Below the pieces are notes generated by a model. It was not told where the DNA came from and did not search any database. It saw nothing but the letters and a program-made list of their open reading frames with translations. From assembly GCA_003508835.1 (NCBI GenBank), contig PUFA01000077.1, positions 6,214,001-6,278,000 on the forward strand: a stretch of 64,000 nt of DNA. Direction: 5' to 3'. This stretch comes from Eonycteris spelaea (taxonomy: Eukaryota; Chordata; Mammalia; Chiroptera; Pteropodidae). Shown piece after piece: positions 43,395 to 54,304 of the stretch. Numbering within the stretch: the first letter of the stretch is position 1; every line of letters begins with the position of its first letter. Position numbers and translations under genes: made by a program.

Positions 43395-43585
43395 TCAGGT
43401 TTCTTTCAAATGATTTTTTTTTTTACTTGGGATAATTTTAGATGTACAGCTACGTCACAAAGACGGTACAAAGAACTCTCAAATACGCCTCACGTGCCCA
43501 GTTCGTTTCCCCTAGGGCTACCATCGTGTCTTTCCATGGTGCTTCTTTCAGTCTTCGGTTTCAAGCCCCTGCCTGACCTACTGTG
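43395..43585 (-). mobile_element. Old L1 LINE 3' UTR fragment
   Basis: GGATAATTTTAGATGTACAG, GACGGTACAAAGAACTCTCA, GTGCCCAGTTCGTTTCCCCT resemble antisense L1M, as in the better copy at 47955-48210. Confidence 0.65.
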
Positions 43586-43589
43586 TTCC

Positions 43590-44945
43590 TAGGGTTTCTC
43601 AGAGAACCGTGCCTGGTGACGGTCCTGAAGGCTTAAGCGTGTTTTCTGGAGGTTGTAGATATGTCCCGGCTACTTTAGAGGCCGGTAAAGCCAGTCCTCC
43701 AGAGGTCAGTGAGCTGAAAAGACAGAGGAACCCCCTTGGGAAACAAAGTGGAGGAGGAGTGCCCAAACGGCCGGTCCGAGGGCCATGGGTTGGTGTTGGA
43801 ACGAAGGAAGGAAGCTTCTGCGCTCGGTGGGAAGCGTGCGATGAAGGGCTTTCTCGCTCTCTGTTGGACTCGGGGAAGAGGGGGTGCTTATACGACAGCA
43901 GAATCCGACTCTGTGGAGGACAGTGAGTGTGCAGGCTGCAGTGCTCTGTGAAGCAGTGCTGAGTGGGGCATGGAAGAGGTGTGGGTGACAGGGCATTTCT
44001 CGCCGAGGCAGGAAACAGACTCCGTGTGAGAAGCAAGAAGACGATGTTCTCCAGACATGTGAACTTCTTCTTGGGGACAGCCTGGGACAGAGCTAGGGAG
44101 AGGTGATAGGGTTAGGGGTCACAAGTTTCTCCCCGAATTCTGTGTCGTTGCTGTCATTGGGACCCTGTTGTACTCTCCAGACAGGTCTGGCTGGGCGAAT
44201 ATGAGTCACACTGTGTGTTGGGCTCTGGACACTTGGTAAATGTTGGTGACTTACTGCCCATCACCCTCTCAAGTGAGGAGAAAATCCCCAGAGGCCAGGG
44301 CCAAACGAGATGAGTTATATTGGCCTTAACACCTCAAAAGGGCAAGTCACTCATTTGAGACAACTAGGTGACTGAAGGGCATTAGTGGACACCAGTGGTC
44401 TGACCTCAAGGCTCTTTGGCTGAGAAGAGGGGCTTTTATTCAGGACGGGACACCATACCCCACTCAGAGGAGGAGCCCAGGAGGTTAGGAAGTTTGATGA
44501 GTAAGGCTTTCAGGAATGAAAGTACAGATTCAGAGCTTCCAGGGCCTTCCAGGGACTATCCCAGAGAAGAGCCTGAGAGCTTGGTGGAAGTCTATATATT
44601 TTGGAAGATTATCCGTGTTATCGTCTGTTGCTTAATGAGGCTGCAGGCTTGTCTTTGGGGCCAGTGACAGGCTGAGACACACAGCCATTCTCAGGAGAAG
44701 AGCACCTTCAGGGTTAGCTACAGAGAAAGGAGGTCCTTAGCCTGGGTAGGGGATGCGGGGTCAGGCAAAGAACTGGCCTCGAGGCTCCTCCTTTGCAGGA
44801 GAAGGTCTGCGTTGGGCTGTAGCTACTCATGAGTGTCGGAACCCCTATATCTGCTTCCTTCATTGCAATTCGTTTTGCCATCTTGGACAGCAGTATCACC
44901 TCTTCCTGGTATCCCCATCTAGAAGCTGAGTTGCTTTGTATTCTT
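43590..44945. other. Unassigned stretch with CpG-rich left part
   Basis: Positions 43600-43920 hold about 17 CpGs by hand count. A 145-codon minus frame (43599-44036) is Pro/Ser-rich and opposed by a 105-codon plus frame, which suggests GC composition rather than a protein. No transposon is recognised. Confidence 0.4.
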
Positions 44946-44954
44946 CATTCATTC

Positions 44955-45150
44955 TATAATGAGTAAACTTATACCGAGGGTCAGATGTGTCATGTACTAT
45001 ATTGGGTGCTTGCCAGGTATTTTTGCATTTACTCTTCATAATAATCCTGTAAGATGGGTATCATCTCTTTTGCTGTACAGACAAAGAAACTAATGCGAAC
45101 AGGTTAAGCAACACGTTCAAACCTAAAACTATGTCTGGCAGCAGGAGCCA
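44955..45150 (-). mobile_element. MIR SINE
   Basis: GTGCTTGCCAGGTATTTTTG, CATAATAATCCTGTAAGATG, GACAAAGAAACTAATGCGAA, CAGGTTAAGCAACACGTTCA match reverse-complement MIR. Confidence 0.87.
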
Positions 45151-45204
45151 TGTTCCCTCCACATGCGGCTTCATAGTGTTCTGCCCTTACCATCCCAGGA
45201 GATC

Positions 45205-45375
45205 AACACCTGTCCAGGAACGGTTCCTAACGGTCCGCCTCCGAATCACCTGGGCCATTGTTAGAGAGAATCGCGGACCCATGCAATCTAAACCTCTGGG
45301 ACGAGGTGCCTGTCGCTTGCTTTGGTAGCAAGTCCTGCAGGTGATTCTGACGTCGTTTGTGCCGATGAGCACAGA
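45205..45375 (+). mobile_element. hAT-Charlie-like MITE
   Basis: CTCCGAATCACCTGGGCCAT on the left and CTGCAGGTGATTCTGACGTC on the right form the inverted arms typical of the 'tcagaatcacctgg' hAT MITEs, with AATCTAAACCTCTGGG between. CpG content is high for so old an element. Confidence 0.6.
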
Positions 45376-45740
45376 CAAGAGCTTAAGAGCACCCCATCCT
45401 GTGGTCCGTGGGCATCGCTGAGACGGGTCCAATTTCTAGAATCACTCTCCAGGTTGTCGCCACCTGCCCCGTAACCCACAGCGAAGGAAGGATGAAACGG
45501 ACAAGCCATGGATCGACGACTCTCCATGGGTGGCTTTTAAAGCCAGAATAGTCGGAGCGGGAGCTGCAGGGCCACCCAGTCAGGACACCGGAACATGAGC
45601 AGAGGGATGGGCGCTCTACCATTTGGAGGCCATTTCTGCTTAGCGTCATTCCTGTTTAGAAAAAATGTTATACATGTTCACGTCGGCCTTTAGGAACTGG
45701 CTCGGAGAAAACTTTGGTCCACATGCATGGCTATTGAAAT
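45376..45740. other. Unassigned CpG-rich stretch
   Basis: It continues the CpG-rich patch to about 45600. Minus-strand frames of 79-88 codons lack domains. Confidence 0.4.
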
Positions 45741-45744
45741 CAGC

Positions 45745-45975
45745 TACCCTTTACTGGCCATCTTTCAGGCATGATGCTAAGTATTTTGCTTGTATTACCT
45801 ACCAATGCCATGAAGTGGCTATTAATATATTCTCGTCTGGTTGACACGGAAACTGAGGTTTGGAGGAAAGGTCGAGTTACTTGTTTAAGGTCACATAGCT
45901 CAAAAGTATTGGAGCCAGAATTCAGGTCCAATCCATGGTACATGATATGTCTGACTACTTTAGAATCCCAAGACT
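45745..45975 (-). mobile_element. MIR SINE, near full length
   Basis: CAGGCATGATGCTAAGTATT, ACCTACCAATGCCATGAAGT, GGAAACTGAGGTTTGGAGGA, TTACTTGTTTAAGGTCACAT, AGCTCAAAAGTATTGGAGCC, AGAATTCAGGTCCAATCC match reverse-complement MIR. Confidence 0.93.
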
Positions 45976-46038
45976 TGGGTCCAGTGAGCTTAACTGTCTT
46001 CTGATAGTTCTGGCTGAATGGATCAACGGACCCTTTAG

Positions 46039-46096
46039 CCATTTGACGCTGATATTTTATTTGATATTTTATTTTATTTATATTATATTTTATTGA
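46039..46096 (+). repeat. (TTTTA)n-like low-complexity tract
   Basis: TTTATTTGATATTTTATTTT followed by ATTTATATTATATTTTATTG. Confidence 0.85.
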
Positions 46097-46237
46097 ACTT
46101 CAGGCTCTGCTGGGTGCTGTGGGGCCCTCACAGGATAAGAAGAGATATTGGTTACTAGAAACTCACAGTGTCATTTAAGAAAACAACTAGTGTGCAAGAA
46201 ACTGTAATTGCTTAAGTGTGCTTACAGAGAGTTTTGC

Positions 46238-46282
46238 TCAGTGGGCCTCTGTGTGTGAGAGCATGTGTGAGAGCATGTGTGT
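46238..46282 (+). repeat. Short GTGTGAGAGCAT repeat
   Basis: GAGCATGTGTGA-type units, two to three imperfect copies in a TG-rich tract. Confidence 0.75.
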
Positions 46283-46464
46283 GTCCATGTGTGCATTAAA
46301 TGGGGGCATGGGAGTGGGGAGAGAAGAAGGAAGAGATGAGGGGATAGGAGTAGGGAAATGATGGATCTCCAGGACCTGGTTCAGTGGGTCCCAGAGAACT
46401 CGGGCCTGCCTGGCAGTGACATACGATGATTCTATGTGGAGGTGATATGCACGCTCAAGTGGGC

Positions 46465-46560
46465 AGCATGTTTGTCTATTTGGGGAGCTTTTAAAAATAC
46501 CAATGCCTGGCCCTACCTTAAAGAGACTCATTTAATGGACCCACCTGGAGATTGGAGATA
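46465..46560 (+). mobile_element. hAT-Charlie-like MITE fragment
   Basis: TTGGGGAGCTTTTAAAAATA, CCAATGCCTGGCCCTACCTT resembles the central part of the element at 47198-47385. Confidence 0.55.
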
Positions 46561-46564
46561 GGCA

Positions 46565-47190
46565 AGTAGTTTTTAGAAGCCCCTGTCTAATGGCTATCTA
46601 GACTGAGAACTGGGCAAATGCAAGCTTTCCCATACCTCCTGGGCCCCCTATTTTGAATACAAGCCATATATCTTTCAACGGACTTTTTGGTGCTGGGCCT
46701 CCTTGTTCTGTCTTCTGTGTGACCGAGAGGTCAGATGACCATGTATATGCCTGCGAGGAGAGGCCGCCACCTGTTGCTGTAAATCTGGTACGATTTCATC
46801 ATCTCCTTGCCCTGTGTGTTTTCAGTATCTTATGCCTACATCTGGGTGAATGATTTGTTGTTTTCTGCTTTGTAACAACTTGTACATTCACAAGGGACGG
46901 GTGCTGTGGTTTTTGCCCTGTAAATACAGGCTGGGTGAGTTTATTTATAGGAAATTGTGATGATTACCTTGATTGTTATTGACTGGAGCAGGTTTCTCAT
47001 GTCTCATCTTTCCTCAATTTTAAACAAACCGCTTTATAAAGGCCAAGTGAATCCTAACCACTTCAGGGGAATTTCCCCTATGTGAGAGTGTCAGTGAGGC
47101 CTGAGCATGTGGTCAGAAATCTCCCCAAAGTAGTTAAACAGATAGAAAACCTGGGAGAAACGTGCTTTGTAGATGTATCTGACAATGCAT
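46565..47190. other. Unassigned stretch
   Basis: No gene or repeat is recognised. Confidence 0.5.
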
Positions 47191-47197
47191 TAAGGCA

Positions 47198-47385
47198 GTG
47201 GTTTAAATCTTGGCTGCACATTAGACGCTTCCAGGGAGCTTAAAAATCAAAATCAAAGACAGCAAAAAACCCACATCCCAGGCTGCGCCTTGGAACAATT
47301 GAATAAGAGTGTCTGGGACATGAGACCCAGCATCGGTATATTTTAAAGCTCCTCAGATGATTCCAGTGTGCAGTCAAGGTTAAGT
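47198..47385 (+). mobile_element. hAT-Charlie MITE (MER20/MER58-like)
   Basis: The left arm CAGTGGTTTAAATCTTGGCT, GCACATTAGACGCTTCCAGG is mirrored by the right arm AAAGCTCCTCAGATGATTCC, AGTGTGCAGTCAAGGTTAAG. The two arms are imperfect inverted repeats covering nearly the whole element. Confidence 0.8.
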
Positions 47386-47435
47386 GAAGGGATAAAAGAG
47401 GCTTAATAAATAAGAGGGTGCCCCAATAAGTTGCA

Positions 47436-47461
47436 AGGAAGGAAGAAGAAGAAGAAGAAGG
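47436..47461 (+). repeat. (GAA)n microsatellite
   Basis: GGAAGGAA followed by about seven GAA units. Confidence 0.9.
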
Positions 47462-47499
47462 CAAGGTTAAGGAATAGTCATATACAACAGCTTTGGAAC

Positions 47500-47950
47500 G
47501 TAAAACAGTTAAGTCCAACCAGTTCCAAGAACTCGGCTCAGCCTTAACAAACTGAGGGCCAATCTCCAAACACCCTGCAATCCCCAGGTCATGAGCCATG
47601 TGTATCACGAGGCCCGGGGTACATGTGAGGGCTGCTAATGAGGGCAGCACCCCTTGTCTTCTATGCCCTTGGCACAGAGAAGAAGGGAAAAGGAGCTTCA
47701 AGATCACCCTGATCCTCTACCCGGCCAATGATCCAAATGGATCACTGCCAAGAGGGTTAAGGAAGCGCAGGGGGTGGGGAGTACGCGATCGCTCTTCTGA
47801 GAGGGCCCTGGCTTCTGCATTTGTGGCTCTGCAAGGGGAACAGAGGCATGAAGTGACAGACAAGACGTGAGTCCATCACCTGAGGTCATAGGTGAACAGG
47901 TGTGGTCTGTTCGGTCAGGATGTAAACACTCAGCTGGGGATACTTTCGAA
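47500..47950. other. Unassigned stretch with MIR scrap
   Basis: GAACAGAGGCATGAAGTGAC with GTGAGTCCATCACCTGAGGT near 47838 may be MIR-derived. A 155-codon minus frame overlapping 47240-47707 crosses the hAT MITE and the GAA repeat, so it is not a gene. Confidence 0.4.
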
Positions 47951-47954
47951 AACC

Positions 47955-48210
47955 ATTTTATTTTGTCAAACTTTCAAACTTGCAGAAGAGTTGCAAGAAC
48001 AGTACAAAGGACTCACACTGTTTGCCCAGATTCGCTAATTGTGAACTTATAACCACAATTGCTTTATCACTCCTTCTAGATGTATGTAGAGAACCTCAGT
48101 GGTTCAGGAAACCCTTGACCCTAAACACTTCAGTGCATATTTCTATGAACGAGGCCATTCTCTCACAGAACCACACAACTATGGAAATAAACGAAGACCC
48201 ACCAAATGAG
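47955..48210 (-). mobile_element. Old L1 LINE 3' UTR (L1M type)
   Basis: CTTGCAGAAGAGTTGCAAGA, ACAGTACAAAGGACTCACAC, TTGCTTTATCACTCCTTCTA, CCCTAAACACTTCAGTGCAT, CATTCTCTCACAGAACCACA follow antisense L1M closely. Confidence 0.87.
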
Positions 48211-48214
48211 AAAA

Positions 48215-49685
48215 GCAAAGTCTAGTCAGACTGAGCTTTCAGGAGAGTCGGCCAGCATCACTTGAATTCTGGCGGAGACTCAGAGGCAGCAGAGGGTCGG
48301 GGAAGCTTTTGCGTGAAAGCAGTGAAGGGCTCCTTGTCCACTCTGGTGGGAGGCTGGTGGCCTAAGGAAGCCAGAAGCCAGCGAGTGGTGTGACATCCAT
48401 ATGATTGGTTAGGGCTACATATTTGGCTTTCTCTGATTGGTCCTAAGTTGGAAGCAGGGACAAAATCAGTTAGTAATCAAGTCCTGGCCATTTGGGGGAT
48501 TGGGCAGAAGTATGTTTAGCTTCGTGGGTTGGCACTAGAGAGAGCAAACTGACTGGCAGCAGGTGGGCTACTTGGGCTGTTTATTGTAGATCCTGGACTG
48601 GTTTTCTGGATTGTGGTTGCTGCAGGTTGTGGGTCAAAGTTCTGTTTTCATATATGAAGTGGCCATTGTCCATATGTGTATTCAGTCTTGCAGTATAATC
48701 ATCAAGTTCAGATTTCATTTTGGGATAAAATACTGTCATCTAACTAACATACTCTCTCTATTCAAATATTGCTTTCCCCAGTCATATCCTTGCTGTTGAT
48801 CTTCCCCCTTTGCTTCGCACCCCACACCCCCACCGTTCAAAATGCAACAGAGTATCATACATTGCATTTAGTGGTCATGCTTCTCAATCTTCTTTACTCG
48901 GTGCAGTTCCTTGACCTTTTTTTTTTTTTTGTCTTGTTTATCTTTCACAGCCTGCAGGCCAGCTGTTTGTAGCCACGGTCCGTCCAGGCCTTGCTCCTTA
49001 AGTCTTGTCCTAACGCCTCCAAGAATTGTTTGGATTCAGGCAGCTTAGGTAACAAGATAATCAACTCCGCAGCGAGGACATGGACAAAGTCACGTCTCCA
49101 TGCAGGACGGAGTAGAAGCTGGTAAACAGAGAGTGGTACCCATGGACATGTCCGTTAGCAGCTAATCCTTTGCAAGGCCAAGAGAGTTTGTGAAACACGT
49201 GTTGGTTCCATTTGTGGGAAGGCGTTCTTTCATCAGCACAGCGTCCCTCTGCACTTGCTGTATGCAGACTCTGTTTTTCCACTCCTTATCTTCCTCTCTG
49301 GGTCCTCGCCACTCCAGTTTCCCATCTCTGCAAAGATGCCAGGAACATTTTCCAGGCCCTGAGTGAAGAGGGTCAGGTCAGGGTGCTGTTTCTACAGGAT
49401 GGGGTACGGTGGCAGCCATTTGTCCCAGGATGGTTGAAATTAGCCTGTGTTCTATAAGAGCATCAGGGATACAGAGAAGGTTGTGTTTTGAGGCAGGCCA
49501 GCCCATTCTGCAAACATTCACCCCATAGTCCCTTCAAGCTACTGTCAACAAGCAGTTTCTGGGTCTGTCAACACCCTGGATTATAGTTAAAATCCTCCGT
49601 ATCTCCATTCCTTTAGAACACTGATCAATAACAAGTTTTATTTTAGCGGTTGGGCTAAAATAAGTTTGTTCTGTGCAGTTGCTTA
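48215..49685. other. Unassigned stretch
   Basis: Positions 48270-48600 contain TTCTCTGATTGGTCCTAAGT-like strings and may be an old LTR. A T-run lies at 48918-48932. No gene is recognised. Confidence 0.4.
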
Positions 49686-49689
49686 AGGT

Positions 49690-49920
49690 GATAGATAGTC
49701 TTTGGTGTCTGATCGTCTGGCTTAAATCTTTTCTTTGCTTTTTAACCATGTGTCCCAGGGCAAATTGCTTAACTCGGGTTCTTTAGCCACGAAATGTCGG
49801 CAATCTTAGCTGTTTTAAAGGGTTAGAGTGAGGATTCAATGTCATGATAAATAATGGCATTTAGCACAGTGGTTGGCAAATAATAAGCCCTCGTCGAATG
49901 TTAAGTATTATCATTACTTT
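49690..49920 (+). mobile_element. MIR SINE, near full length
   Basis: CAGGGCAAATTGCTTAACTC, TAGCCACGAAATGTCGGCAA, AAGGGTTAGAGTGAGGATTC, TAGCACAGTGGTTGGCAAAT match sense MIR. Confidence 0.88.
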
Positions 49921-49984
49921 GCTTATCACTTAAGTAGAAAGTTAAAACTCATTTGCTAAAACTCAATTTTTTGCCCTTGTGGAA

Positions 49985-50170
49985 ACAGATGGGTTCTGGT
50001 GTCACCCAGGTGTAGATTTAAATCCTGGCTGTGCCCATCACTGGCTGTGTGTTGCTGGGCAAGTGAACCCTCTCTGAGCCTCAATGCCCCTCATCTTTCG
50101 AGTGGGAATGATAGTATCTTCTTCTGGCAAACTTGTCATGTCCAACGTGAATGCTCCCTTAATAAAGGCA
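49985..50170 (+). mobile_element. MIR SINE
   Basis: TTTAAATCCTGGCTGTGCCC, ATCACTGGCTGTGTGTTGCT, GGGCAAGTGAACCCTCTCTG, AGCCTCAATGCCCCTCATC match sense MIR. Confidence 0.92.
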
Positions 50171-50174
50171 ACTG

Positions 50175-52595
50175 CCAGTTATTCTTTTCTCCTTCTCCCA
50201 ACGCCTCCTGGCCCACATCTGCTGATCTCATTTCTCAAACAGGAAGGGGAGCAGCTCACTTTGACCTGCGTCAGAACTGCGATGGACTAGAATTCTTTAG
50301 GGTCATTATTACTGGAGTCATTTACCGTTATTATGTCCTCATTATGCGTCTACAAGATCAGGAGCTCTCGCCAGGACAGACTCCTTGTAGTTTTTGCTTA
50401 GGTCAAGAAGCCAAGAAAAAAAAAAAAATGTGAAATGGGGAAAAATTAGCTTTTTGTGCTTCATCTGCACCTTCCTTTCCTTCTGGTGCTTCCAAAATAG
50501 TGGTCCAGAGTCTTATGCTTCCTCCTGGTGCAGCTGGGTCTCCCACCGGATTTGGGCCTCTCCTTCAGCAAACCCTCATCTTCTAGACCTTTCCCTTCCT
50601 ACCACCCTACTTAAATCACCCACCTTATGTGGCATCCTTTAGGGTCTGTGAGAACATGGGCAAACCAGCTGAGAGGCTCACTTGAGCTAAGGGGTAGTGG
50701 GTAAAAAGTTGATCGAGTCGCCCTTTTCAGGGAATTTATTTGTATTGTAAAACAGAGCCTTCGGTCTTGGAGCGCTAGACATTTATGGTGAAGAAAATTT
50801 CCAAGGTTGCACACCTCATTTTGCTGTCAAGGTCGAGACTCCACAGTACAGCAGACCTGGGTTAGAAGTCAAGTCTAGATTTCCAGTCTGGATTTCTTCC
50901 TGTGAGAATGAAAGTCATGATGGGAGTTTTGGATTCCAAAGTGGCAAGCTGGGAAAATAGTTTGGATCATACGGACTGATCTGGTACCCCCTTTTCTTCT
51001 TCCCAGGAAGCCTGGGTTGAGGGCTATGATGTGCCTTAAATGTAAACCACACACACATCCAAATGTGCCAGTAACGGCTTGGAGTTTCATAGTTCTATTT
51101 TTTTTTTAAGTTTAACTTTTACGGGTGTTATTTTCCAGATTAAAAAAAAAAAATACATTTTGTTGATTTGCACAGGTCAGAATAGATATTACGTTACAGA
51201 ACAGGTCGTTTTTATTCCAAAATCCAGACATCTTTGATTATATCCACATTAAAAAAACTCTCCTTAATACCTGAGTTCTTCTCAGGGACCCAAGCTCATC
51301 TCTGTGGCTCTGCTGGGCTTCTGTGCACGCCTGGTAGAAAAAGGGCCACGCCTTGCTTTTAACCCTCTCATCTCACTGTCAGTGAGCCAGAGACTTCAAC
51401 TACAGCTTACCCTGAGGGACTGTGCCTATGAGGCCCTATAACTTAATAAAACTGGAACACGAAAGATAATAATAAAATCATCACTTATTAGTGCTATGGA
51501 CAGAATGAATCATCGCATTGGTGAGGCAAGGGAAAGGTGCAGAGGGCGTGGAAACAGGGAAGGGGATGTTTTGGTGGAGGAGGTGGGTTGATTGAAGAAA
51601 GAATGACGAAAGAGGAGAAAACAGTTTTAGAGCTTTCCGGTACTTCCTCAATAAGCCACGTCGAGGTGGGTAACCTTAGTTTGGGAAAAACTGAGGAACA
51701 GAAAAGCCAAATGAAGACAGAGGGTGAAGTAAGGAGAGAGGCATTACTTAAAACAGTGTTGGAGAAGGTCATCGAAGTCAATTTAACCTATTGTATAAGT
51801 TTGCTAGCATTGACCCCATATTCGAAAAGTCCACTTTGAGCCCTATTGAATGCCCACTTACGTAGTATTTGCTTCTTCAGACTGGATGTGGGAAGAGGTG
51901 AGTAATAGTCCATCCACTTAACTTACAGAGATTTTTTTTTCTCCTTTTCTTGTTCCCAAATAAACCTCCAAGCAGGAAAGAACATGCGGACCTTGACCTG
52001 ATTCATGTCTAACTAAAGCAGGACTGTGGAGTCCAATGCCTGTAAATCAGCTTTCCTATCTGAACTCCTCAAAGAAAACCTTCCCCAAGGCAGTCCCCTC
52101 AGCCAGAGCACACACACACTGACCAGCCCTTTGAAATTCTGTCTGAAGATAATGGCAGTTGCAGCCAGGGCTGGTCTGAGTGAGGGCATCCTGTTGTCTG
52201 TGATAGAATCCAGAAGAATCTCTGAGGTGGCTGATAAGATTTGCTTTTTAGAGGAAAAAAAAAAAGTATGACAAGGATTGAGACACATTTCATGTTGTAG
52301 TTTAAAGAGATCTCTAATCTTGCAGTCCTAGATATTTCGGGATTCTAAAATTAGGAAGATGGTTAAGTCTTCAAGTTCAATTTGGAGTGAACTATGAGTT
52401 GATGAGGATTCAAGCAACCACTTCTCTACGGAGTTTTTTATTGACATAAGTTTTACTTAACCTTGAGTTTCAACCAGATCGTGGGCTAAAAGGCTAACAC
52501 TGGATTGTTAGGGGCTTGAGTCAAGGACAATTTGGGTAACAGAGTGAGGGAATCTAAGTGCATGTATGTGTTTGTGTCTAAATTGTGTATCCAAA
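50175..52595. other. Long unassigned stretch
   Basis: About 2.4 kb without a confident transposon. A 100-codon plus frame at 51537-51839 (Glu/Lys-rich) is opposed by a 95-codon minus frame and has no domain. A-runs lie at 50416-50427 and 51141-51152. Possible single-copy DNA. Confidence 0.4.
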
Positions 52596-52599
52596 TCTT

Positions 52600-52760
52600 T
52601 GTTTTAGTCCATGATATTTGAATCACCTGGGATGCTTGCTTTAAATGTTTGCTTAAAATATTTCTGATGATCAGAAATTTGGGGGTGGGGATAGGCTAGA
52701 ACTTTACATTTTACACAGTTTTTCCTGTGATTCTAATATATACCAAGAGTTGCTTTTAAT
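52600..52760 (+). mobile_element. hAT-Charlie-like MITE fragment
   Basis: TATTTGAATCACCTGGGATG on the left and TTCCTGTGATTCTAATATAT on the right resemble the arms of the 'gaatcacctgg' hAT MITEs. Confidence 0.55.
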
Positions 52761-52859
52761 GAGACTCAGCTCCTAAAATTCCCAATATCTCTTTATCTCC
52801 AACCTAAATTTCATATTCTTGAGAAAGACCGTGGTTGGGTTCATGTTCCAATTATTTGT

Positions 52860-53390
52860 TGCCAAAAGAGTTACCTCAAAACTCAGTGACTTAAAACAAT
52901 GGTTTTATTTTATCCCATGATTTATGAGTCAGGACTTTGGGCAGGGCTCAGCTGTGTAGCTCATGTAGCATTAGCTGGTGCTGCTGAAATGGGGCTGAAG
53001 AAATGGGACATTCCAAAATGGCACATTCACATGACTAGCAGGCTGCCCTGGTTGTCGGCTGGGAGCTCAGCCAGACCATCAATGGGGAGACCTCAGTTCC
53101 TCTTCTTATGGGCCTCTCTACAGGGATGCTTGGTGTCTTCACTGCACTGCAGCTAGGTTCCAAAAGCAAATGCTCTGAGGGACCAAGGAGGAAGTTGCAA
53201 AGCTTCTGACTTAGCCTCAGAAGTCCCACAGCATCACTCCTGCCATATACTGGTGGTCAAGAAATTCACTAGGACCAACCCAGACTCAAGCATAGGTGGA
53301 ATAGACTTCACCTCTTGATGTGAGGAGTAGCATGTGCAGAGAAGGAAAGGAATCAGTGGTGGAATCTTTGAAGACTTTCTAGTGAACCCT
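52860..53390 (-). mobile_element. MLT1-like MaLR LTR
   Basis: GTTACCTCAAAACTCAGTGA, CTTAAAACAATGGTTTTATT, CTTATGGGCCTCTCTACAGG, GATGCTTGGTGTCTTCACTG, GAAGTCCCACAGCATCACTC, ATACTGGTGGTCAAGAAATT match a MaLR LTR read backwards. Confidence 0.82.
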
Positions 53391-53539
53391 GCTTGGGTCA
53401 GTTGTCAACCCCCATATCAATCAGTTGTGGCACAGGAATGAGAACAGAGTATGGATTTAGCCATCGGGGGCTCAGCCTGGCATATTGAGGAGGGTACCCA
53501 TTGCAGTCAATATGCTACGAGGATGGTTAAGTAAATGAA

Positions 53540-53690
53540 GGAGTGGTACTTTGTCACAGTTCAAAGTATGGGTTCTGGAGTTGATCAGCCTGGCTTTAAG
53601 TCTATTCTGCATCTGACCAGCTGTGCAGCCTTGGACCAATTGCTCAGATGTTCACTGAGCATCTGTAAATTGTAAACAAAATGATTTTAT
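53540..53690 (+). mobile_element. MIR SINE fragment
   Basis: GTATGGGTTCTGGAGTTGAT, CAGCCTGGCTTTAAGTCTAT, CAGCCTTGGACCAATTGCTC and GAGCATCTGTAAATTG match sense MIR. The MLT1 LTR follows at once. Confidence 0.82.
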
Positions 53691-53692
53691 CC

Positions 53693-54200
53693 AGGGGTGA
53701 TAGCCAGCCTTCCACGATGGCCCCCACCAATACCCGCTTCCTGGTATCCACGTCCTTGCATGGTTCCCTCTCTCTCTCTGGAGAGGCTGGCCTGTGCAGC
53801 CAGTGGAATATTGCGGAAATGATGAAATGTGACTTCTGAATGTAGGCTGTAAAAGATATTGTGGCTTCCATCTTGCTCTCTTTTGGATTATTTGCCATGG
53901 TGTTACTATGTTGGGAGGGCACTGAGGTAGCACTATAAAAAGGTCCGTGTGACCCATAGTTGCTAACAGTGATGAGAGGGAGCCATCTTGGAAGAGTATT
54001 CTTCAACCTCAGGCAAATTTTCAGCTAAAACATGCTGCATACCTGGATGATACCTTGACTGTAACCTCATGAGAGACTGTTAGCAGCTGAGCCACTGTCA
54101 AATCCCTGACCACAGAAATTGTGTGAAATAATGAATGTTTATTTCTTTTTTTAAGCCATAAGTTTTGGAGTAACTTGTTCTGCAAACAATACGTAACAGG
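53693..54200 (+). mobile_element. MLT1-like MaLR LTR
   Basis: TGATAGCCAGCCTTCCACGA, TGGCCCCCACCAATACCCGC, CACGTCCTTGCATGGTTCCC, CATCTTGCTCTCTTTTGGAT, GAGCCACTGTCAAATCCCTG, TTTTTAAGCCATAAGTTTTG and AACAATACGTAACAG follow a MaLR LTR end to end. Confidence 0.87.
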
Positions 54201-54202
54201 CC

Positions 54203-54300
54203 GTTTAACTTCTCTGAGCCTCAGTTTATTCATTTGTTAAATAGAGACAATACTGCCTTCCCTAGCTTTTTGTGCAGAACAAATAAGGTAAGAAAGAAAT
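54203..54300 (+). mobile_element. MIR SINE fragment
   Basis: TTAACTTCTCTGAGCCTCAG, TTTATTCATTTGTTAAATAG, AGACAATACTGCC is sense MIR. It may be the right half of the MIR at 53540-53690 split by the LTR, though the two pieces overlap somewhat in the consensus. Confidence 0.78.
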
Positions 54301-54304
54301 TACG

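Noticed and set aside
43599..44036. 145-codon Pro/Ser-rich minus frame
   Set aside because: Opposed by a plus frame over the same bases; better explained by the CpG-rich composition.
47240..47707. 155-codon minus frame
   Set aside because: It reads through a hAT MITE and a GAA microsatellite, whose translation explains the Ser run.
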